A stretch of DNA of 61,810 bases from Pseudomonadota bacterium (GTDB taxonomy: Bacteria; Pseudomonadota; Alphaproteobacteria; RF32; CAG-239), in the NCBI GenBank assembly GCA_018362935.1, contig JAHALQ010000008.1:1-61810 (forward strand), in the 5' to 3' direction. Every line of letters begins with the position of its first letter. Positions within the stretch are counted from its first letter, which is position 1. The position numbers and the translations under genes are program-made. Below are positions 34,684-44,131 of this stretch, piece by piece. The notes below the pieces were generated by a model. That model saw only the letters and a program-made list of their open reading frames with translations, had not been told where the DNA came from and did not search any database.

Positions 34684-35604
34684 CTACTGCAGGTAGCTCA
34701 ACGGATTGACGGCTTTTTTGCCCGCACGGATTTCAAAATGCAGCTGCGGCGAGCTGACGCCGCCGGTGCTTCCGACCGTGGCGATTTTTTCGCCTTTACG
34801 GACTTTCTGCCCTTTGCGCACCGCCAATGAGTCATTATGCGCGTACGCCGTAATCCAGCCGCCCGAATGTTTGATAAGAATTAAGTTGCCGAAGCCTTTG
34901 AGTTCGTTTCCGGCATAAGCGATTGTGCCGGCGTCGGCAGCTTTGACCGCGGTGCCGAGCGGCGCTTTGATATTAATGCCGTCATTATTTCGCCCTTTGG
35001 CAATCACGCCGTATTTGGAAATAATTTTTCCTCTGACCGGCCAGGCAAATTTGCCGCTGCGCTTTTTAACCGGCGCAGAATAGGAGCTGTATGTGCGTTT
35101 GGGCGAAGACGTTTTTTTCCATGAGGATGAAGCTGTTTTCTTTTGAGGGGCGGGGGTATTGGAAACGTAGTTTGTGACCGCCGGTTTTGTGACCACGCTG
35201 CCCGGCAGCAGCAGCCGCTGGCCGATAGACAGCGCATAAGGTTCGTCGAGATTATTGACGTGGCTGAGCGAGCGCATGTCTACGTTATAGCGTTTGGAAA
35301 TATTATAAAGCGTGTCGCCTTTGGAAACCACATGATATTTGGCTGTCGGCATTTTCAGTGTCTGGCCGATGCGCAGGCCGTAAGGCGGGCGCAGGCGGTT
35401 GATTTCAATCAACTCGCGGATAGGAACGTCATAGCGCCGGGCAATGCTGTACAGAGTGTCACCTTTGCGGACAGTTACATAATCGGGCGTGCTTCCCCAC
35501 CAGCTGTTCATGCTGTAGTTCAGCAGCGGAATCCGTCCCGCCGTACAACCGCAGGTGATGCAAGCCAGCACTAATATTGCCAAAAATGTTTTGCGCCCGG
35601 TCAT
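34684..35604 (-). CDS. nlpD: NlpD-like murein hydrolase activator lipoprotein
   Basis: 306 residues with a lipoprotein-type signal (LVLACITCGC), two LysM repeats (YVTVRKGDTLYSIARRYDVP and YHVVSKGDTLYNISKRYNVD), a Ser/Lys-rich linker and a C-terminal LytM/M23 domain. The LytM domain lacks metal-binding residues: NNDGINIKAP where active enzymes have a histidine two residues before, and QLHFEIR where HLHFE is usual. That is the state of NlpD and EnvC, which do not cut peptidoglycan but switch on amidases at the division septum. The similarity to E. coli NlpD around YAGNELKGFGNLILIKH is strong. Confidence 0.9.
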   Translation of the reverse strand: MTGRKTFLAILVLACITCGCTAGRIPLLNYSMNSWWGSTPDYVTVRKGDTLYSIARRYDVPIRELIEINRLRPPYGLRIGQTLKMPTAKYHVVSKGDTLYNISKRYNVDMRSLSHVNNLDEPYALSIGQRLLLPGSVVTKPAVTNYVSNTPAPQKKTASSSWKKTSSPKRTYSSYSAPVKKRSGKFAWPVRGKIISKYGVIAKGRNNDGINIKAPLGTAVKAADAGTIAYAGNELKGFGNLILIKHSGGWITAYAHNDSLAVRKGQKVRKGEKIATVGSTGGVSSPQLHFEIRAGKKAVNPLSYLQ

Positions 35605-35674
35605 TTCGCTTTCAACTTTATCAAGCTTCTACTTATTCAGTATCAGAGCCTAGCACGGACAGATTAATTTTTTC

Positions 35675-36706
35675 TTACCCTTTGGCAATAATGTTACCGC
35701 GGTTATCTGAGGAAACCACGCCGTATTCGCGGTGTTTGAGTGCCATGCCGATGTGCCGTTTGACGCGCGCCAGCATGCCGTCATAGGTATCGCTGAAGTT
35801 TTTGCGGTTAGTGTAGGTAACGACAATCATCTGGGCATTATACTCGTCGACCCGCAGTTTTTTGATGGCGCCGACCGATTCCTGAAGGATTTTAAAAGAA
35901 ATTGACGAGGCTTTGTCACGAGCCGTTCCGTTCAGAACCAGCATGATTTTAGTCTTGTCGACGCGGCCGATATTGGCGTTCGGCGTCAGGTTGGCAAAGC
36001 AGACGTCGCTGACGACTTTGAGCATTTTGTCCGCCGTTTCGAAATCGATTCCCTTGCTGATGAAGTCGTATAAATCACGCAGTTCGATGACAATGCACGA
36101 AAATTCTTTATTATAGCGCTTGGCCAGCTGAAAATCATGTTCAAAACGGTCGAGAATGGCCGCTTCGTTAAGAGTGTTGGTCAGCAGATCGCGGTTTTCG
36201 AAGCGCGAAAGGTTTTCTTTCCAAGCTTTGGCTTCGGAAATGTCTTTGCACAAAAAGCTGATGCCTTCGCATTCCAGAATTTCGTTCAGCAGCGGCCGCT
36301 GGCGGCACATCATCAGCTGCTTCTGCCCGTCTTTGCGGACCAAAACGCCCTGCGCGTTGAGCGTGGCCTGATGCCGGTACATCTTATTGAGTGTGGCGTT
36401 AAGACTGTCGCGATTCGCCTGTTTTTCTTCAAACAGGCTGCCGAAAACCGATCTTCCGACCAGTTCCTGCGGCAGATAGCCGAGGCTGTCGGCGCCGCTT
36501 TCGTTAATAAAAGTGATATTGAAGTCTTTGTCGATTTTGAAATAGACGTCGCCGCTGGTTGTCTGCGGGGTGCTTTGCTGGGTGTCGTTTTCTTTTATCA
36601 GCTCTTTAAGGTTGCGGCTGGTTTGCTTGAGTTTATTGCGCAGCAGCAAAACCGCTGCCAGTAAAATCAGGTTCGCGCTGACCGAAACGATAATGCCCCA
36701 AAACAT
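35675..36706 (-). CDS. Membrane-anchored PAS protein with degenerate GGDEF domain
   Basis: 343 residues: an N-terminal membrane helix (IIVSVSANLILLAAVLLL), a coiled linker, a PAS domain (residues 50-160, FKIDKDFNITFINESGADSLGY), then a GGDEF-like fold (DLLTNTLNEAAILDRFEHD, VIELRDLYDF). The active-site GGDEF is replaced by VDKTK in IGRVDKTKIML, so diguanylate cyclase activity is not expected. Such proteins often bind c-di-GMP or nucleotides or act as scaffolds. No operon partner on the same strand is apparent. Confidence 0.75.
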   Translation of the reverse strand: MFWGIIVSVSANLILLAAVLLLRNKLKQTSRNLKELIKENDTQQSTPQTTSGDVYFKIDKDFNITFINESGADSLGYLPQELVGRSVFGSLFEEKQANRDSLNATLNKMYRHQATLNAQGVLVRKDGQKQLMMCRQRPLLNEILECEGISFLCKDISEAKAWKENLSRFENRDLLTNTLNEAAILDRFEHDFQLAKRYNKEFSCIVIELRDLYDFISKGIDFETADKMLKVVSDVCFANLTPNANIGRVDKTKIMLVLNGTARDKASSISFKILQESVGAIKKLRVDEYNAQMIVVTYTNRKNFSDTYDGMLARVKRHIGMALKHREYGVVSSDNRGNIIAKG

Positions 36707-36846
36707 GCTTTTCCTCTCTTAATGCAAAATACGGACTGTCTTTCAGCTTAGTCTGCCAAAAGCTAAAATAAGGTTAAATTTGCATGAAATAGAGGTTGCA
36801 TTTTGGCAAAAAAAACACTAGTTTATGCCTGTGACAAGGGAGCGAT

Positions 36847-38292
36847 ATGAACAAAATTACCGAGATAGCCGACGAGTCCGGCGACAAATACAAATACGGC
36901 TTTGTGACCGATATTGAGGCCGATACCATTCCCAAAGGGCTGAATGCCGACATCATTCGTTTGATTTCGGCCAAAAAAGGCGAGCCCGAATGGCTGTTGG
37001 AATGGCGGCTTAAGGCGTTTGAGTTTTGGCAGACCATGAAAGAGCCGTCTTGGGCAAAACTTACTTATGATAAAATAGATTATCAGGATTTGTATTATTA
37101 CTCCGCGCCGAAGCAGAAAGTCGCGCCCAAAAGCCTGGACGAAGTGGACAAGAGCCTGCTTGAAACTTATGACAAGCTCGGTATTCCGCTTAAAGAACAG
37201 GAAGTCTTGGCCGGCGTTGTTGCGGTGGACGCGGTGTTTGATTCTGTTTCGGTGGCAACGACTTATCGTGCCAAACTGGCTGAGAAGGGCGTTATATTCT
37301 GCTCTATTTCCGAAGCGGTGAAAGAGCATCCGGACTTGGTGCGCCGCTATCTGGGGTCGGTGGTTCCCTATACCGACAATTTTTTCGCCTGCTTGAATTC
37401 GGCCGTATTTACCGACGGTTCGTTTGTTTATATCCCCAAAGGCGTCCGCTGCCCCATGGAGTTGTCAACTTATTTCCGCATCAATGCCAAAAACACCGGG
37501 CAGTTTGAACGCACGCTGATTATTGCTGATGACGAAAGCTATGTGTCTTATCTGGAAGGCTGCACGGCGCCGCAGCGCGATGAAAACCAGCTTCACGCCG
37601 CGATTGTCGAAATTGTTGTTCTGAAGGATGCCGAAGTCAAATATTCCACCGTTCAGAACTGGTATCCCGGCGACAATGACGGCAAAGGCGGCGTTTATAA
37701 CTTCGTGACCAAAAGGGCAGCCTGCCGCGGCGATAATTCCAAAATTTCGTGGACGCAGGTTGAAACCGGTTCGGCCGTGACCTGGAAATATCCGTCTTGC
37801 GTGCTTCAGGGCAATAATTCGTCCGGCGAGTTTTATTCCGTGGCCATTACCAATAACCGCCAGCAGGCAGACACCGGCACCAAGATGATTCACATCGGGC
37901 GCAATACCTCGTCAAAGATTATCTCTAAGGGAATTTCCGCAGGCTTTTCCAACCAGACGTATCGCGGTTTGGTAAAAGTCAGCCCCGGCGCGCAGAATGC
38001 CCGCAACTATTCGCAGTGCGACAGCCTGCTGATTGGCCGCACCTGCGGTTCGCATACTGTGCCGTATATCGAAAACCGCAATAAGACCGCCAAAATTGAG
38101 CACGAGGCGACAACCTCGAAAATCAGCGACGAGCAGCTGTTTTACTGCCAGCAGCGCGGCATTGGCGAGGAAGAAGCCGTCAGCCTGATTGTCAACGGAT
38201 TCTGCAAAGAAGTCATGCAGCACCTGCCGATGGAATTCGCCATTGAAGCGGCCAAACTTATTAATATTTCACTGGAAGGAAGTGTCGGATAA
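36847..38292 (+). CDS. sufB: Fe-S cluster assembly scaffold SufB
   Basis: 481 residues, full length for SufB. Typical segments: FWQTMKEPSWAKL, VPYTDNFFACLNSAVFTDGSFVYIPKG, and near the end RGIGEEEAVSLIVNGFCKEVMQHLP. SufB is the scaffold on which Fe-S clusters form, in the SufBC2D complex. First gene of the suf operon; its stop TAA overlaps the ATG of the next gene (TAATG). No iscR or sufA is next to it. Confidence 0.96.
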   Translation: MNKITEIADESGDKYKYGFVTDIEADTIPKGLNADIIRLISAKKGEPEWLLEWRLKAFEFWQTMKEPSWAKLTYDKIDYQDLYYYSAPKQKVAPKSLDEVDKSLLETYDKLGIPLKEQEVLAGVVAVDAVFDSVSVATTYRAKLAEKGVIFCSISEAVKEHPDLVRRYLGSVVPYTDNFFACLNSAVFTDGSFVYIPKGVRCPMELSTYFRINAKNTGQFERTLIIADDESYVSYLEGCTAPQRDENQLHAAIVEIVVLKDAEVKYSTVQNWYPGDNDGKGGVYNFVTKRAACRGDNSKISWTQVETGSAVTWKYPSCVLQGNNSSGEFYSVAITNNRQQADTGTKMIHIGRNTSSKIISKGISAGFSNQTYRGLVKVSPGAQNARNYSQCDSLLIGRTCGSHTVPYIENRNKTAKIEHEATTSKISDEQLFYCQQRGIGEEEAVSLIVNGFCKEVMQHLPMEFAIEAAKLINISLEGSVG

Positions 38293-38579
38293 TGATTAAC
38301 CCGGTTTTGAAACGTGCCCTGCAGACATGGGGCGAACAGCCGCAGATGATGATGGTTGTCGAAGAAATGTCGGAGCTGATGAAAGAGATTCTTAAAAACG
38401 TCAACCGCAAGAAAGACAATGTTGCCGAAATCATTGAAGAAACCGCCGATGTCGAGATTATGCTGGAGCAGTTGAAGGAAAATTACCGGATTGCCGAAAA
38501 GGTTGAAGCCTATAAAGCCGAAAAGATAAAATTAATCGAGAGCCGCCTTAACGAGTGGGATAAAACCCACGCCGCCTGA
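38292..38579 (+). CDS. MazG-like nucleotide pyrophosphohydrolase
   Basis: 95 residues with the MazG/dUTPase-2 metal-binding pattern VVEEMSELMKEI (EEXXE) and, about 25 residues later, IIEETADVEIML (EXXD). Small phage- and bacteria-type MazG proteins hydrolyse NTPs or dNTPs to monophosphates. It is inserted between sufB and sufC and shares one base with the sufB stop, so it is translated with the suf genes. That link is unusual; it might limit misincorporation or signalling nucleotides when iron-sulfur assembly is active, but this is speculation. Confidence 0.8.
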   Translation: MINPVLKRALQTWGEQPQMMMVVEEMSELMKEILKNVNRKKDNVAEIIEETADVEIMLEQLKENYRIAEKVEAYKAEKIKLIESRLNEWDKTHAA

Positions 38580-38598
38580 AACGAAAACAGGAGAAACC

Positions 38599-39360
38599 AT
38601 GACCAAAACACCATTGCTTGAAATAGAAGACTTATGCGCCAGAGTCTGCGACAAGGAAATTGTCAAAGGCTTTAACCTGACGATTAACGAAGGCGAAGTT
38701 CATGCGCTTATGGGGCCCAACGGCGCCGGAAAGTCCACTTTGTCAAATATCCTGTGCGGCAAGCCCGGCTATGAGGTGACGTCCGGTTCAATTCGTTTCA
38801 AAGGGCAGGATTTGCTGGCCATGTCGCCGGAAGAGCGCGCCCGCGAAGGCATCTTTTTATGCATGCAGTATCCGGTCGAAATTCCCGGCGTACCGGTAAC
38901 GACTTTTCTGAAACACGCCGTCAACGCCATTCGCAAGCATCGCGGGGAATCTGAGCTGGATACCATGGAATTTATTAAAATGGTTCGCGAAGAAGGCAAA
39001 AAGCTCGGGCTGGATGCCGATATGATTAAGCGTCCTGTCAATGTCGGCTTTTCCGGCGGTGAGAAAAAACGTCTGGAAACCCTGCAAATGGCCGTCCTTA
39101 AGCCGGATTTTGCCATTCTCGACGAGGCGGATTCCGGTTTGGATATTGACGCACTCAAGGTTGTGTCTGACGGCGTCAATGCATTGCGCGACGGCAAACG
39201 CGCCATGTTGGTCATTACCCATTATCAGCGGCTGCTTAATCATATTGTGCCGGATTTTGTGCATGTTTATGCCGACGGGCATATTGTCAAATCCGGTGAC
39301 AAAAGCCTGGCGCTGGAGCTGGAAGAAAAAGGCTATGCCGAATTTGTGAGAGAAAAATAA
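38599..39360 (+). CDS. sufC: Fe-S assembly ATPase SufC
   Basis: 253-residue ABC ATPase: Walker A GPNGAGKS (about residue 39), signature FSGGEKKR, Walker B FAILDEADSGLDID and switch histidine VITHYQR. SufC powers conformational change in SufBC2D. AGGAG lies seven bases before the ATG. Its stop abuts the sufD start. Confidence 0.96.
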   Translation: MTKTPLLEIEDLCARVCDKEIVKGFNLTINEGEVHALMGPNGAGKSTLSNILCGKPGYEVTSGSIRFKGQDLLAMSPEERAREGIFLCMQYPVEIPGVPVTTFLKHAVNAIRKHRGESELDTMEFIKMVREEGKKLGLDADMIKRPVNVGFSGGEKKRLETLQMAVLKPDFAILDEADSGLDIDALKVVSDGVNALRDGKRAMLVITHYQRLLNHIVPDFVHVYADGHIVKSGDKSLALELEEKGYAEFVREK

Positions 39361-40608
39361 ATGGGCGGATTGCTGCAACATATATCTTTGCCGGGTGAAG
39401 AAATCCCGTGGCTGCGCGAATTTCGCGCCAACGGCCGCGCCGTTTTTGAGGCTTGCGGGGTGCCGACGGCCAAAACCGAAGCGTGGAAATACACCAAACC
39501 CCGCGAACTGAACGCCGACGACTATATTATATCTCTGCCGCAGACGGATATAACTTCGCCGGAAGTAAAACTGCCGTTTGAGGCCTATAAAGTTTGTTTT
39601 GAAAACGGGATTTTTAATCCCGCCGCGAGCGATTTGCCGCAGGGAATAGAGGTTTTGCCGTTGATTGAGGCGGTTATGTTTTATCCCGAATACCGTAAAT
39701 TGGTTAATCCCCAGCTAACCTCGGCGGACTTTCCTTTTGCCGCGCTGAATGCGGCCTATCTCAATGAGGGCGTGCTTATCCGCATCGATTCCCGGGTTGA
39801 AATCAAAAAGCCGCTGGCAATCGTTTATCATACGGATAACCGCGGGCAAAACCTGCTTTGCAATATTCATAATGTGATTGCCGTTGAAGAAGATGCCGCG
39901 GCGGAACTTGTTGAGTTTCATAGTTATGACGGAGAAGTCAAGTCGCGCTATCTGGCAAATATTGTCAACGAGGTTTATCTGAGCCGCAACGCCCGGTTGC
40001 GCCACTACAAAATTCAAAACGAGGCTTTCAAGGCTTATCATATCGCCTTAAATTACATTGATGTGTCGGACGGCGGCGCGTATCATTCGTTCTGCCTGCA
40101 AAAAGGCGCCGATATTGCCCGTAACGAAACCCGTGTTTTGCTGAAAGAGCCGGGGGCAGCGGCCGAGGTTAACGGCGCTTATGTCATGAGCGGCTGGGCA
40201 ACTCTGGACACCACCACCGATATAGAACACAGAGCGCCCTGCACGGTATCACATCAGTTGGTTAAAGGGGTTGTCGGGGGCGATGCCAAAGGCGTTTTTC
40301 AGGGCAAAATCCATATTGCGCCCGGCGCCGTTCAGACCGAGGGCACGCAGCTGCACAAAGCGCTTTTGCTGACCGATACGGCTGAAGTCGACGTCAAACC
40401 CGAGCTGGAGATTTTTGCCGACGATGTGAAATGTTCGCACGGCGCAGCCAGCGGCGAGCTGGATGAAGAACAGCTGTTTTATATGCGCTCGCGCGGCATC
40501 GGCGAAGAAGAAGCCCGTCAATTGCTGATAGACGCTTATCTGGACGACGCTATATCCAAGATTGAGGATGAAAAAATTGCGGCGTGGATTAAATTATGGG
40601 CAAAGTAA
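39361..40608 (+). CDS. sufD: Fe-S assembly protein SufD
   Basis: 415 residues. GRAVFEACGVPTAKTEAWKYTKP at the N terminus and the beta-helix core ending CSHGAASGELDEEQLFYMRSRGIGEEEARQLLIDAYL are SufD features; the histidine of CSHG is conserved. Partner of SufB in the scaffold complex. It begins directly after sufC. Confidence 0.95.
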   Translation: MGGLLQHISLPGEEIPWLREFRANGRAVFEACGVPTAKTEAWKYTKPRELNADDYIISLPQTDITSPEVKLPFEAYKVCFENGIFNPAASDLPQGIEVLPLIEAVMFYPEYRKLVNPQLTSADFPFAALNAAYLNEGVLIRIDSRVEIKKPLAIVYHTDNRGQNLLCNIHNVIAVEEDAAAELVEFHSYDGEVKSRYLANIVNEVYLSRNARLRHYKIQNEAFKAYHIALNYIDVSDGGAYHSFCLQKGADIARNETRVLLKEPGAAAEVNGAYVMSGWATLDTTTDIEHRAPCTVSHQLVKGVVGGDAKGVFQGKIHIAPGAVQTEGTQLHKALLLTDTAEVDVKPELEIFADDVKCSHGAASGELDEEQLFYMRSRGIGEEEARQLLIDAYLDDAISKIEDEKIAAWIKLWAK

Positions 40609-40629
40609 TTTTCGCCGGAGGAAAAGTTA

Positions 40630-41844
40630 ATGTATGATGTCGAAAAAATAAGAAAAGACTTTCCCGTTCTCGGCCGTGAGATAAACGGCAAGCCGAACAC
40701 GTTTTTGGATTCGGCCGCTTCGGCGCAAAAGCCGAAGGTTGTGATTGATCGCATGGTGCAGATTTACAGCAATGAGTATTCCAATGTTCACCGCGGTTCA
40801 TATCTGCTGAGTGAAGAAATCACCTCTGAATACGAAAAGGCGCGCGAAACGGTTCGCAAATTCTTAAATGCCCGCAGCGATTCGGAAATCGTTTTTACGC
40901 GCAACGCCACAGAATCTGTCAACTTGGTCGCATCGACCTGGGGACGTAAATTTCTGACCAAGATTGATGAAGTTCTGATATCGGAGGCCGAGCACCATGC
41001 CAATCTTGTACCGTGGCAGATGCTGCGCGACGAAATCGGCTTTGTGCTGAAAATATTTAAAATTAATGACGACGGCAGCTACAACCGCGACGAATATTGC
41101 AAGCTTCTGAACGGTAACACCCGTCTGGTTGCCATAACCGGAATGTCCAATGTATTGGGCACGGTTTTCCCGCTCAAACAGATGATTGAAGACGCGCATA
41201 ACGTCGGCGCCAAGGTTTTGGTTGACGGCTGCCAGTATGTTGTTCACCAGCCGGCTGACGTGCAGGATTTGGATTGCGATTTTCTGGCTTTTTCGGGGCA
41301 TAAGACCTATGGTCCGAGCGGCATCGGCGTTTTATACGGGCGGCAGGAACTGCTGGAAGCTATGCCGCCGTATCAGTTTGGCGGCGACATGGTTAATGTC
41401 GTGACTTATCAAACCACCACATTTGACGTGCCGCCGGCACGTTTTGAAGCCGGAACGCCGGCAATTGTGCAGGCCATTGGTCTGGGAACGGCGCTTGATT
41501 ACATGATGAACCTGGGGATGGAAAATATCCGCACTCATGAGGCCGAAATGACAGCTTATATGCGTTCCCGCCTGCGCGAGGTGGAAGGCCTGACCGAGGT
41601 CGGGACGGCCGAAGGCAAGGGCGGGGTCTTTTCCATAGATATTGACGGCATTCATCCGCAGGATTTGGCATTTATTCTGGATAAAGAAGGCGTGGCAGTC
41701 CGTGTCGGGCACCATTGCGCCGCGCCGCTGGTACGCCGCATGGGATATGAAAATCTGGCGCGCGCGTCTTTAGGGCTGTATACGAACAAAGCCGATATCG
41801 ACCGCTTTATTGCCGCGCTGCAAAAGGCTAAGGCTTTTTTCTGA
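40630..41844 (+). CDS. sufS: Cysteine desulfurase SufS
   Basis: 404 residues, PLP-dependent class V aminotransferase fold. SEAEHHANLVPWQ, the PLP lysine in FSGHKTYGPSG and the persulfide cysteine in RVGHHCAAPLVRR identify SufS (group II). It takes sulfur from cysteine and passes it to SufE, encoded at 43716-44114. GGAGG is nine bases upstream of the start. Confidence 0.96.
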   Translation: MYDVEKIRKDFPVLGREINGKPNTFLDSAASAQKPKVVIDRMVQIYSNEYSNVHRGSYLLSEEITSEYEKARETVRKFLNARSDSEIVFTRNATESVNLVASTWGRKFLTKIDEVLISEAEHHANLVPWQMLRDEIGFVLKIFKINDDGSYNRDEYCKLLNGNTRLVAITGMSNVLGTVFPLKQMIEDAHNVGAKVLVDGCQYVVHQPADVQDLDCDFLAFSGHKTYGPSGIGVLYGRQELLEAMPPYQFGGDMVNVVTYQTTTFDVPPARFEAGTPAIVQAIGLGTALDYMMNLGMENIRTHEAEMTAYMRSRLREVEGLTEVGTAEGKGGVFSIDIDGIHPQDLAFILDKEGVAVRVGHHCAAPLVRRMGYENLARASLGLYTNKADIDRFIAALQKAKAFF

Positions 41845-41858
41845 ACATAGAGAGTAAG

Positions 41859-42296
41859 ATGACTGACGATAGTAAAATTTTGACTGAACGTGAGAGTGAG
41901 CTGCTTTCGGCCATGGGGCTGGGCGAAGACGGCGCCATGACCAAAGATTACGTGGCTTATGCCGGCAAAAAACTGGCGGCAGATGATAAAACCCGCGCTT
42001 CAAAGGATCAGATTATTGAAGCCCTGCGCACGGTTTCAGACCCCGAGATTATGATTAATATCTGGGATATGGGGCTGGTTTACAAAATTGTGCAGGAAGA
42101 CGACGGCGATGTTAAAATCGATATGACCGTTACCGCGCCGACCTGTCCGGTTGCGGGCATTCTGCCGCAGCAGGCTGCCGATGCGGTGGCGGCTGTGGAC
42201 GGAACCGGCGTTGTCGAGGTCAAAATCGTTTGGGAACCGGCCTGGAGCTTTGAAAATATGAGCGATGAAGCCAAGGCGATGATTGAACTGTTTTAG
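41859..42296 (+). CDS. sufT: SufT / MIP18-family Fe-S maturation protein
   Basis: 145 residues. The C-terminal DUF59/MIP18 domain has VSDPEIMINIWDMGLVYKI and the conserved cysteine in TAPTCPVAGILP, as in SufT, which helps deliver clusters to client proteins. The N-terminal 50 residues are an extension without motif. It follows sufS by 14 bases. Confidence 0.9.
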   Translation: MTDDSKILTERESELLSAMGLGEDGAMTKDYVAYAGKKLAADDKTRASKDQIIEALRTVSDPEIMINIWDMGLVYKIVQEDDGDVKIDMTVTAPTCPVAGILPQQAADAVAAVDGTGVVEVKIVWEPAWSFENMSDEAKAMIELF

Positions 42297-42376
42297 GTTA
42301 AGTTTTTGAAAAAATCAGTTGTGTTTTGTCCAATTTAATGCTATGCATACTCATAACATTAAAAAGGATAATCTTC

Positions 42377-43060
42377 ATGCCTAAGTCAGATTTCATACCC
42401 GTCACAACCGGCCGCTTAATTATTGATGAGTTTAAAACTTCCGATTATGCCCGGCTTCAGGAAATTGCATTCAACATCAACCGCAACGCTGATGAGCACG
42501 CGGCGGAAGGTTATTGTCCGTTTTATACTTTTCAGGTTGACAAAGATACGCCTGACCGCGATACGGTTATCCGCCAGAAAGTGTCGGAATTCCTGATTAA
42601 GGCTGACCGTGAGCGCAGACAGGAGCCTCGTTCGACCTACCGCATGGCAGTTCGTTTGCCGGACGGCAAATTGATTGGCAATGCCACGGTCGATATGCTG
42701 CCGATAGAGGAAAACGGCAAAAAGATTTATGGTGACTTAGGATATTTTATCGACCCGAAGTACGGCGAACACGGCTATGCGACAGAAGCTGTCCGCGGTT
42801 TGGTTCACCACTTTTTCAAGAAATATCAAAAGCTGGATATTACCGCTCACCCGGCCAATAAATTCTCGCGCAAGCTGATTGAGCGCATCGGCGGCGTTCA
42901 GGTCGGTTACAATGAAGCTTCGCATTATGGACACGGCGAGCCGCGCGCCGTCTTTGAAGTCCATCGCGCCGACTTTTACCGCAGCTGCGCTTTCAATCAA
43001 AAAATGCCAAACCTGCTGACGGTTTTGGTTAACCGCCAAAAAGGGCTCGGCAAAAAATAA
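42377..43060 (+). CDS. GNAT-family N-acetyltransferase (RimJ/RimL type)
   Basis: About 227 residues from ATG 42377 (AAAGGA ten bases upstream). FIPVTTGRLIIDEF at the start, IGNATVDMLPI and GYFIDPKYGEHGYATEAVRGLVHHFF, which carries the acetyl-CoA binding loop, match the RimJ/RimL-like GNAT group that modifies proteins or small amines. Its placement between sufT and a dipeptidase in the suf operon has no clear functional meaning. Confidence 0.75.
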   Translation: MPKSDFIPVTTGRLIIDEFKTSDYARLQEIAFNINRNADEHAAEGYCPFYTFQVDKDTPDRDTVIRQKVSEFLIKADRERRQEPRSTYRMAVRLPDGKLIGNATVDMLPIEENGKKIYGDLGYFIDPKYGEHGYATEAVRGLVHHFFKKYQKLDITAHPANKFSRKLIERIGGVQVGYNEASHYGHGEPRAVFEVHRADFYRSCAFNQKMPNLLTVLVNRQKGLGKK

Positions 43061-43074
43061 AAGAAGGTATTTTC

Positions 43075-43707
43075 ATGTTTAGCGATGCCAATCTGCCCGA
43101 ACCCTTGGTTATTCAAGAAATTGAAAATCCGGTAAGGCTTGTTGAAATTAATGCCGCAGACCATATCTTTTTTAACCCGCGCTATACTTCCGTCAGAACA
43201 ATCCGCGCCTATACGTATGACCTGCTGAAACAGGCGCGGAGGCATCTGCCCGAAAACTGCCATTTTGTCATTTACGAGGCCTACCGTCCCATGTCGGCGC
43301 AGGTGGAATTGTGGAACGGCGTAGTCACAAGGTTGTCAAGGCAGCATCCTCATCTTGACGTTGATTCCGAAGAACTTATCGCCATGTGCGATGTCTTTGC
43401 CGCCAATCCCTACCGTCAGGGCAGCGGCCACCAGTCCGGCGCGGCTGTTGATATATCGTTGGTTGATGATAATGGCACGGAATACGATATGGGCGGCGAG
43501 GTCAGAGGTTTTGACAATACGGCCGATTTCGACTGTCCGGAAATATCGGCGCAGGCGCGCAAGAACCGTGAAATTTTGCGTGAAGCTTTAGCCAAAGTCG
43601 GCATGGTCAATTATCCGTCCGAATGGTGGCATTATTCCTTCGGCGACCGCCTGTGGGCAAGGCTGACCGGCTCCAAACTGGCAATTTTCGGCAAACTTGA
43701 TAAATAG
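43075..43707 (+). CDS. D-Ala-D-Ala dipeptidase, VanX/DdpX family
   Basis: 210-residue zinc peptidase of family M15D. IYEAYRPMSAQ, the metal motif GSGHQSGAAVDISLVD (His and Asp) and EWWHYSFGD (catalytic Glu and third His ligand) are all present. VanX-type enzymes cut D-Ala-D-Ala; outside resistance clusters they recycle cell-wall peptides. No vanA or vanH genes are near, so recycling is the better reading. Confidence 0.88.
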   Translation: MFSDANLPEPLVIQEIENPVRLVEINAADHIFFNPRYTSVRTIRAYTYDLLKQARRHLPENCHFVIYEAYRPMSAQVELWNGVVTRLSRQHPHLDVDSEELIAMCDVFAANPYRQGSGHQSGAAVDISLVDDNGTEYDMGGEVRGFDNTADFDCPEISAQARKNREILREALAKVGMVNYPSEWWHYSFGDRLWARLTGSKLAIFGKLDK

Positions 43708-43715
43708 AGAAAAAC

Positions 43716-44114
43716 ATGGAAATTTCTGAATTAATTGACAACTTTGAGTTCTTGGACGGCTGGGAAGATAAATACCGCTATATTATCGACTTGGGTGAGA
43801 AGCTGCCGCCGCTGGCTGCCGAATTTCATACCGACGAATGGAAAGTCCGCGGCTGCCAGTCGCAGGTTTGGCTTGTCCCGCACATGGCGGACGGAAAAAT
43901 CAGCTTTGAGGGTGACAGCGACGCCATGATTGTCAAAGGCCTGATAGCCGTTGTCCTGATGATTTACAATCATAAATCCCCAGCGGAAATTAAATCGATT
44001 GCAGTTGACGGGATTTTTGCTAAACTGGGGCTGGAAGAACATTTGAGCCCCAGCCGCCGCAACGGGTTGATTTCAATGACCGAGAAAATCAAACATTACG
44101 CCGAGGTTCTTTAG
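43716..44114 (+). CDS. sufE: Sulfur acceptor SufE
   Basis: 132 residues with DGWEDKYRYIIDLGEKLPPL and the acceptor cysteine in VRGCQSQVW. It receives sulfur from SufS and raises its activity. It lies eight bases after the dipeptidase and closes the suf gene group. Confidence 0.93.
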   Translation: MEISELIDNFEFLDGWEDKYRYIIDLGEKLPPLAAEFHTDEWKVRGCQSQVWLVPHMADGKISFEGDSDAMIVKGLIAVVLMIYNHKSPAEIKSIAVDGIFAKLGLEEHLSPSRRNGLISMTEKIKHYAEVL

Positions 44115-44131
44115 CGTTAAGGATTCCTGAG

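Noticed and set aside
34684..35604. Active M23 endopeptidase
   Set aside because: Metal-binding histidines are missing and the sequence follows NlpD, a non-catalytic activator.
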